Shown here one piece after another: positions 12,868 through 13,635 of a DNA stretch of 13,635 bases; the first letter of the stretch is position 1, and every line of letters begins with the position of its first letter. This DNA comes from Verrucomicrobiota bacterium (GTDB lineage Bacteria; Verrucomicrobiota; Verrucomicrobiia; Limisphaerales; UBA11358): NCBI GenBank assembly GCA_026225155.1, contig JAMFSG010000309.1, positions 1 to 13,635 of the forward strand, in the 5' to 3' direction. A program made the position numbers and the translations under genes. Under the pieces are notes generated by a model. It had not been told where the DNA came from. It did no database searches and saw only the letters and a list, made by a program, of their open reading frames with translations.

Positions 12868-13635
12868 ATGGAGGAAAAAACTTTTTCAACGAATCGTGGC
12901 GCAGTCACGTCAGTGCGCGGCAGTGTCGTGGAGGTGCGTTTCGACGGGCCGTTGCCACCGATCTATTCGGTGCTGCGCGCGGGGGCGGAAAATAAAATCG
13001 TTATCGAAGTGCTGGCGCAGACCGATGCGCGTCATGTGCGCGGCATCGCGCTGACGCCGACGCAGGGGCTGGCGCGCGGAATGGCGGTCACGGACACCGG
13101 TGGACCGTTGAAAGCGCCGGTCGGCAAGGCCATTCTCTCGCGAATGTTTGACGTGTTTGGCAACGCCATTGACCGTCAGCCGTCGCCGACGGAGGTGCAA
13201 TGGCGTTCGGTGCATCGCGCGCCGCCGCCGCTGGCGCGACGTTCCACCAAGTCGGAAATTTTCGAGACGGGCATCAAGGTCATTGACGTGCTCGTGCCGC
13301 TGGAACGCGGCGGCAAGGCGGGATTGTTCGGCGGCGCGGGCGTGGGCAAAACGGTTTTGCTCACGGAAATGATCCACAACATGATCGGCCATCAACAGGG
13401 CGTCAGCATTTTTTGCGGCATCGGTGAACGCTGCCGCGAAGGCGAGGAACTTTATCGTGAAATGAAAGCTGCGGGCGTACTGCCAAACATGGTGATGGTC
13501 TTCGGCCAGATGAACGAGCCGCCCGGAAGCCGGTTCCGCGTCGGGCACGCCGCCCTCACGATGGCGGAGTATTTCCGCGACGCGGAGCACCGCGACGTCC
13601 TCCTTCTCATCGACAACATCTTCCGCTTCATCCAG
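12868..13635 (+). CDS. atpD: F1 ATP synthase beta subunit, alternate N-ATPase type (3' end off the right edge)
   Basis: Catalytic subunit of a rotary ATPase. The first 256 residues are present: an N-terminal beta barrel ending RGIALTPTQGLARGM (58-72), the Walker A loop GGAGVGKT (155-162), catalytic Glu in GIGERCREGEELY (E187) and Walker B LLLIDNIFRF (D249). The barrel motif differs from the ordinary beta subunit (usually a DSTDGL-type sequence) and resembles the alternate F1Fo ATPase that is often called N-ATPase and is thought in many cases to pump sodium. In those operons beta is the first gene, which fits the 208-nt non-coding gap and regulatory dyads upstream. GGAG 5 nt before the ATG is a clear ribosome binding site, unusual for this window. 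Ion specificity lies in the c subunit, outside the window. Confidence 0.9.
   Translation, partial: MEEKTFSTNRGAVTSVRGSVVEVRFDGPLPPIYSVLRAGAENKIVIEVLAQTDARHVRGIALTPTQGLARGMAVTDTGGPLKAPVGKAILSRMFDVFGNAIDRQPSPTEVQWRSVHRAPPPLARRSTKSEIFETGIKVIDVLVPLERGGKAGLFGGAGVGKTVLLTEMIHNMIGHQQGVSIFCGIGERCREGEELYREMKAAGVLPNMVMVFGQMNEPPGSRFRVGHAALTMAEYFRDAEHRDVLLLIDNIFRFIQ

Noticed and set aside
1..13635. CRISPR arrays, tRNA or rRNA genes, insertion sequences
   Set aside because: No regularly spaced direct repeats, cloverleaf-like sequences, rRNA stretches or transposase-like proteins were seen on reading; a tRNA or repeat-finder run was not possible here.

Overview
The window looks like bacterial chromosome of moderate-to-high GC, most likely from a verrucomicrobial or related PVC-group bacterium. 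This placement is inferred from protein flavour and the near absence of Shine-Dalgarno sites, and is not proven. Its centrepiece is a sulfur locus read right to left on the minus strand (5607 down past base 1): a small YezD/DUF2292 protein, a periplasmic sulfate-binding protein, cysteine synthase (cysK), serine O-acetyltransferase (cysE), a Family 2A encapsulin shell protein (SrpI-like), and a SufS-type cysteine desulfurase. The desulfurase has a long, low-complexity N-terminal extension and runs off the left edge. Known biology of Family 2A encapsulins is that the desulfurase is packaged through such an extension and that the shell stores sulfur released from cysteine. The locus therefore reads as a short pathway: sulfate capture, O-acetylserine and cysteine synthesis, then desulfuration inside a protein nanocompartment.

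The sulfur locus contains regulation that its genes do not explain. A 19-nt motif able to form a small hairpin, with compensatory changes in the stem, occurs three times, each just upstream of a sulfur-locus gene (sbp, cysE, encapsulin). A good sigma70-type promoter sits just after cysE and would give the encapsulin transcript a leader of about 220 nt. That leader holds one hairpin copy, a six-codon mini-ORF and a 17-bp palindrome. An AT-rich divergent region (5608-5825) separates the operon from a plus-strand LuxR-type HTH protein that has no receiver domain. Its 3' end overlaps convergently with a GH15 glucoamylase/trehalase gene on the minus strand (7928-6135).

From about 7983 to 9089 there is no intact gene. 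The plus strand holds decayed 3' fragments of a PMA1-like P-type proton ATPase (with frameshifts and an internal deletion), an ABC-transporter ATPase and a TolC/NodT-type outer-membrane efflux protein.

The right end is an energy module on the plus strand: acetate kinase (ackA), phosphoketolase (xfp), a terminator-like hairpin, and then the first 256 codons of an F1 beta subunit of the alternate (N-ATPase) type. Phosphoketolase makes acetyl phosphate from sugar phosphates, acetate kinase converts it to ATP and acetate, and the N-ATPase could exchange ATP for an ion gradient.
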